8,368 bases of DNA from SIAJ01 sp036266155 (GTDB taxonomy: Bacteria > Planctomycetota > Planctomycetia > Gemmatales > Gemmataceae): assembly GCA_036266155.1 (NCBI GenBank), contig DATANR010000457.1:1-8368 (forward strand), in the 5' to 3' direction. The notes under the pieces were generated by a model. That model saw nothing but the letters and a program-made list of their open reading frames with translations, was not told the origin of the DNA and did no database searches. The position numbers were made by a program, and so were the translations under genes. This document shows, in pieces, positions 5,539 through 8,368 of this stretch. Every line of letters begins with the position of its first letter. Position 1 is the stretch's first letter.

Positions 5539-6659
5539 GATACCACCTCGCGAACGACAAAGGCGTCGCTGGGCGACTGATCGAAGAGCACGAGCGGAGT
5601 CGTGCGTCCCGCTTTCAATTTCCACCGCGGCAGACCGAGCAATTCGCGCGGCCGGGCGCATGCCATGTCAATGGCCTCAGCCAGTGACACACCGGCCGCC
5701 CGCATGACGACGCCAATGCACGTGTCCGTAAAGACCCCGGAGCCGGCGAGGAACGGCGTGTCGGGCACCACTACCTTGCCGCCGGGCAACACGTCGAGTT
5801 CCGTCCCCCACTCGCCATAGCGCCCGGGCGGCATCCCCGCGAGGCTGCTCGCATCGCAGGTGATGATCGATCGTGATGGCGTCTTCACCCGGACGATGAC
5901 CTTGATCAGCGAATCCGGCAGATGGTGGCCGTCCGGAATTAGGCTAGCCCACAGATCGTCGGCCGCGAGTTGTTCCCAGATGTAGTTCTCATGGCGCGGC
6001 AACATCGCGTGGCAACCGTTGCCCAGGTGCGTGCTCAACTTCGCCCCGGCGGCGACGGCATCGCGGATCTGTGCGGGCGTTGCCGCCGTGTGCGCGATCG
6101 CGACGACTACACCAGATTGCGCGATCGTCTCGATGAACTTCAGCGCCCCCGGCCGTTCCGGCGCCAGCGTCACCAAGCGAATGCGTCCTCCCGCGGCGTC
6201 CTGCCAGCGGCGAAATTCGTCGATGTCCGGATCGCGTGCGTGCTCGCGGGGATGGGCGCCGCGCGGCCCATCTTCGGAAGCAATGTACGGCCCTTCGAGG
6301 TGGAAGCCCGGCACAGCCATCGCGACCACGGGATCCGTCTCACAGGCTTGACGCAAGGTGCGGAACCCATGTGCTAGCGCTTCGAACGAGCCGGTCACCA
6401 ATGTCGGCAACAAGCCGCCAATGCCGTGGCGGCGGCATTCGTCGACGACCGTGCGGACCTGCTCGGCGGTCAATGTGGGTGAGTTGAAACTGATTCCCAG
6501 GCAACCGTTAATCTGCAAGTCGAACAGCGCCGGCGCGATCCAGCTAGCTTCGCGATCGGCCGAGGCAGTCCCCGCGGGCGCGAACGCAACAATGCGGCCG
6601 CCTTCATGACGGATGTCGATCCGTTCGCCGGTCGCATAGTGGCAGGCACGCAGAAGCAT
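5535..6659 (-). CDS. nagA: N-acetylglucosamine-6-phosphate deacetylase-like amidohydrolase
   Basis: NagA removes the acetyl group from GlcNAc-6-phosphate in the cytoplasm, giving GlcN-6-phosphate for glycolysis or cell-wall recycling. The 374-residue length is normal. Seen: DLQINGCLGISFN (47-59), the amidohydrolase entry used by NagA in place of an HxH pair; HLEGPYI (120-126) with metal ligand E122; AIAHTAAT with H190; STHLGNG with H211; PDGHH (242-246); and TCDA with the catalytic D269. LAGSG lies at 304-308. Ligands and catalytic Asp are therefore present. The loop between H211 and PDGHH (GCHAMLPRHENYIWEQLAAD) differs from the usual NagA stretch, so substrate preference may have shifted. 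ATG 6659 lies 4 nt after the methyltransferase stop; no strong ribosome binding site is seen, so coupling is likely. No nagB or sugar transporter is nearby. A related N-acyl amino-sugar deacetylase is the main alternative. Confidence 0.85.
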   Translation of the reverse strand: MLLRACHYATGERIDIRHEGGRIVAFAPAGTASADREASWIAPALFDLQINGCLGISFNSPTLTAEQVRTVVDECRRHGIGGLLPTLVTGSFEALAHGFRTLRQACETDPVVAMAVPGFHLEGPYIASEDGPRGAHPREHARDPDIDEFRRWQDAAGGRIRLVTLAPERPGALKFIETIAQSGVVVAIAHTAATPAQIRDAVAAGAKLSTHLGNGCHAMLPRHENYIWEQLAADDLWASLIPDGHHLPDSLIKVIVRVKTPSRSIITCDASSLAGMPPGRYGEWGTELDVLPGGKVVVPDTPFLAGSGVFTDTCIGVVMRAAGVSLAEAIDMACARPRELLGLPRWKLKAGRTTPLVLFDQSPSDAFVVREVVS

Positions 6660-6663
6660 GTCT

Positions 6664-7851
6664 CTAACTAATTCGCAGGATGAAGCACTTCAAGTAGGCC
6701 GTCTCCGGGCAACTGGCAGCGACGGGATGGTCCGGCGCCGCGCCGCGGCGTTCGACGATCTGCACGTCGCGGCGCTCCTCGCCGGCAATTTGGCCAATGA
6801 GTTCGGCCAGCATTTCAGCCGTGATAAGGCCCGAACAGCAGCAGAAGACGATGTAGCCGCCTGGCTCCGTCAGCTTGATTGCCTGTTTCAACAAATGCCC
6901 GTAGCCATTCAGTGCTTCCGGAATCGAGGACCGCGATCGCGCGAACTTCGGCGGGTCGAGCACGATGAGGTCATATTGCTGTTTGTCACGCACTCGGCCA
7001 TCGAGCAGGCGAAAGGCGTCCGACCGCGTGAAGGCGACTTGCGTGAGGCCGTTGTGCTCGGCATTGCGGCGACCCAGCGCCAGGGCCGGTTCGGACACGT
7101 CAACGCACTCGACACTTGTCGCGCCCGCCCGGGCCGCATGCAGGCCGAAGCCGCCGGTGTAACCGAAGCAATCGAGGACGCGTCGCCCGGCCGCAAGTCG
7201 GGCCGCGGCCCGGCGATTGTCGCGCTGGTCGTGGTAAAAGCCGGTCTTCTGGCCCTCGGCGATATTAACGAGGAAGGACACTCCATCTTCCTCGATCATG
7301 AGGTCGCTCGGCGGTGGTTCGCCGGCAAGCAGGCCGTCGTGAAGTTCGAGGCCCTCCAATGCCCCGACACCTTTCTCGGTGCGCAGGTAGATGCCGCGTG
7401 GCTGCACGACTTCGTTGAGCACATCGGCGATGATTTCTCGGCGGCCCGCGATGCCGAGCGCCGTCATTTGAATCGTCATCCAGCCGGCGTACTCGTCGAT
7501 CGTGCATCCGGACAGGCCGTCGGCTTCGCTGAACACGAGCCGGCAACCTCGCCCAGGTCCGCGAAGGCCAAGGTCATCGCGCAAGCGAACCGCCCGCGTG
7601 ATGCGCTCGTGAAAGAACTCGCGTTCGAGTGCCTGGCCCGGCTGCCATGAATAGAGTCGAATGCGGATCTTGCTCTTGCTGTTGAACAACCCGCGGGCGA
7701 TGAAGACGCCGGCGGACGAATGCAGATCGATCTCGGCGCCGTCGGCCGGCTCGCCTTCGACGCGATCGATCAGTCCGGAAAAGACCCACGGATGGCGGGC
7801 CAGGAACGGTTGCGCCCGCTTGGGCTTCAGAATGGCTTTCGGAACGGACAT
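6664..7851 (-). CDS. rlmI: RlmI-like 23S rRNA (cytosine) methyltransferase
   Basis: The 395-residue protein matches class I SAM-dependent rRNA methyltransferases of the RlmI/YccW type, which make 5-methylcytosine in 23S rRNA (C1962 in E. coli). Domains in order: N-terminal PUA-like RNA-binding part (about 3-75, with RHPWVFSG at 19-26), central domain, then the Rossmann-fold methyltransferase. Motifs: EGQKTGFYHDQRDNR (199-213), SAM-binding VLDCFGYTGGFGLHAA (225-240), acidic ribose-binding VECVDVS (247-253), DPPKF (299-303) and CCCSG (337-341), where the last Cys before Ser (C339) aligns with the catalytic position. HPVAASCPETAYLKCF (375-390) closes the fold. All key parts are intact. The ATG at 7851 directly follows the TAA of the response regulator gene (TAAATG), with only a weak purine stretch upstream, so translation is probably coupled. 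Assignment to the RlmI family is firm; the exact target base is inferred. Confidence 0.88.
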   Translation of the reverse strand: MSVPKAILKPKRAQPFLARHPWVFSGLIDRVEGEPADGAEIDLHSSAGVFIARGLFNSKSKIRIRLYSWQPGQALEREFFHERITRAVRLRDDLGLRGPGRGCRLVFSEADGLSGCTIDEYAGWMTIQMTALGIAGRREIIADVLNEVVQPRGIYLRTEKGVGALEGLELHDGLLAGEPPPSDLMIEEDGVSFLVNIAEGQKTGFYHDQRDNRRAAARLAAGRRVLDCFGYTGGFGLHAARAGATSVECVDVSEPALALGRRNAEHNGLTQVAFTRSDAFRLLDGRVRDKQQYDLIVLDPPKFARSRSSIPEALNGYGHLLKQAIKLTEPGGYIVFCCCSGLITAEMLAELIGQIAGEERRDVQIVERRGAAPDHPVAASCPETAYLKCFILRIS

Positions 7852-8292
7852 TTAGGCAACGTTCTCTTCGACGGCTCGAACATACTCGAGCGTGCGCGGC
7901 AATTCGGCGGCTTCCTTGCGAGCGTGCAGCAGTGCCCGAACTCGCAGGAGCAACTCGGCCTTGTGGATTGGCTTGGTCAAGAAATCGTCGGTGCCCACGT
8001 CGACGGCGCGGTCAATATCCGCGTGCTGATCGAGTGCGGTCACCATGATGATGCCGATGTTCCGCGTCGCCGGGTTGGTGCGGATGGCTCGACACACTTC
8101 GAAGCCGCTCAGTCGCGGCATCATGATGTCCAGCAACACGAGGTCCGGCTTCCACTCCGTGATCGCCCGCAGTGCCTCTTCGCCGTTGGCGGCCACCTTG
8201 GTCTCGTGCGCCGTCTCCGCGAGGAACGCCTCCAACAACTCGGCCCCTTGCGGATTGTCTTCCGTGATAAGGATTCGGGCCGGAGCGCTCAC
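7852..8292 (-). CDS. Single-domain response regulator (receiver only)
   Basis: The 146-residue protein is a CheY-like receiver. Seen: acidic pair E11-D12, phosphoacceptor D55 in LVLLDIMMPRLSGFE, conserved T85 in MVTA, and K107 in LTKP. About 25 residues after the last receiver helix (LLLRVRALLHARKEAAELPR onward) form a charged helix with no DNA-binding, GGDEF or other output domain. It therefore probably works by protein-protein contact or as a phosphorelay intermediate. The TDDFLTKPI stretch resembles PleD- or hybrid-type receivers. The start is GTG 8292 with GAGG 8 nt upstream (8301-8304). It is the first visible gene of the operon. No histidine kinase is present in the window, so its partner is unknown, and its link to rRNA methylation or amino-sugar metabolism is unexplained. 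Confidence 0.9.
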   Translation of the reverse strand: MSAPARILITEDNPQGAELLEAFLAETAHETKVAANGEEALRAITEWKPDLVLLDIMMPRLSGFEVCRAIRTNPATRNIGIIMVTALDQHADIDRAVDVGTDDFLTKPIHKAELLLRVRALLHARKEAAELPRTLEYVRAVEENVA

Positions 8293-8368
8293 GTCGGTCG
8301 CCTCGCGTGGGGAATTTGCGTCGGGGTCATTGTAGTTCCCCCGACCAATTGGTGGGCGGCAACCACCC
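8293..8368 (-). promoter_or_regulatory. Leader and possible promoter of the response regulator operon
   Basis: A TACAAT box at 8329-8334 (minus strand) would place a transcript start about 30 nt before the GTG. No convincing -35 is found at normal spacing. A perfect 10-bp palindrome, ACCAATTGGT (8344-8353), lies just upstream of that box and could be a protein-binding site. An imperfect GGTGG/CCACC stem (8351-8355 with 8363-8367) overlaps it. The window ends here, so a gene further upstream in the same operon cannot be excluded. Confidence 0.25.

Noticed and set aside
5539..5661. N-terminal extension of the five-helix membrane protein to 5661
   Set aside because: It would overlap the nagA-like gene by more than 100 bp. 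The GTG at 5538 has a ribosome binding site and the common 4-base stop-start overlap.
6658..7650. 330-codon open frame on the plus strand opposite the RlmI-like gene
   Set aside because: Shadow of the methyltransferase gene, which has all family motifs; the antisense translation resembles no known family.

Overview
The window is GC-rich chromosomal DNA (low-to-mid 60s % GC by eye) from a bacterium that looks like a planctomycete. The main clue is the membrane-anchored PQQ-like beta-propeller opening with a 'DWPAFRGPNRDG' segment, a signature common in Planctomycetota. The MoxR/DUF58 pair, a divergent NagA-type amidohydrolase and a secreted orphan protein fit the same origin. This assignment is inference from protein style; no rRNA or other marker gene is present. 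Eight protein-coding genes fill almost the whole window. I see no tRNA, rRNA, CRISPR array, transposase or phage gene.

Left part (about 1-3235, minus strand, read right to left): a MoxR-family AAA+ ATPase, a small predicted exported protein of unknown function, and a DUF58 membrane protein. MoxR and DUF58 usually sit side by side and are thought to work as a chaperone/adaptor pair for an envelope or metal-loading process. Here the exported gene lies between them, and a long imperfect hairpin sits on each side of it (2206-2269 and 1304-1385). A third hairpin lies at the left edge (1-31), downstream of DUF58. A further 11-bp inverted repeat (1240-1250 with 1290-1300) would bury the likely DUF58 start codon in the mRNA.

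Middle (3236-5002): a divergent intergenic region of 114 bp with a TATAAT box leads rightward to a 550-residue protein. It has three N-terminal membrane helices followed by a PQQ-like beta-propeller.

Right part (5017-8292, minus strand): a tight four-gene operon, in order of transcription: stand-alone response regulator receiver, RlmI-type 23S rRNA cytosine methyltransferase, NagA-like N-acetylglucosamine-6-phosphate deacetylase, and a five-helix membrane protein of unknown function. The junctions are TAA|ATG with no gap, a 4-nt gap, and a 4-nt GTGA overlap, so translational coupling is likely. This operon converges on the propeller gene with only 14 bp between the two stop codons.

No obviously new multi-gene system is visible. 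The points most worth following are the exported orphan with flanking palindromes inside the MoxR-DUF58 pair, the start-codon-sequestering repeat of DUF58, and the unusual active-site surroundings of the NagA homologue with its coupled membrane-protein partner.
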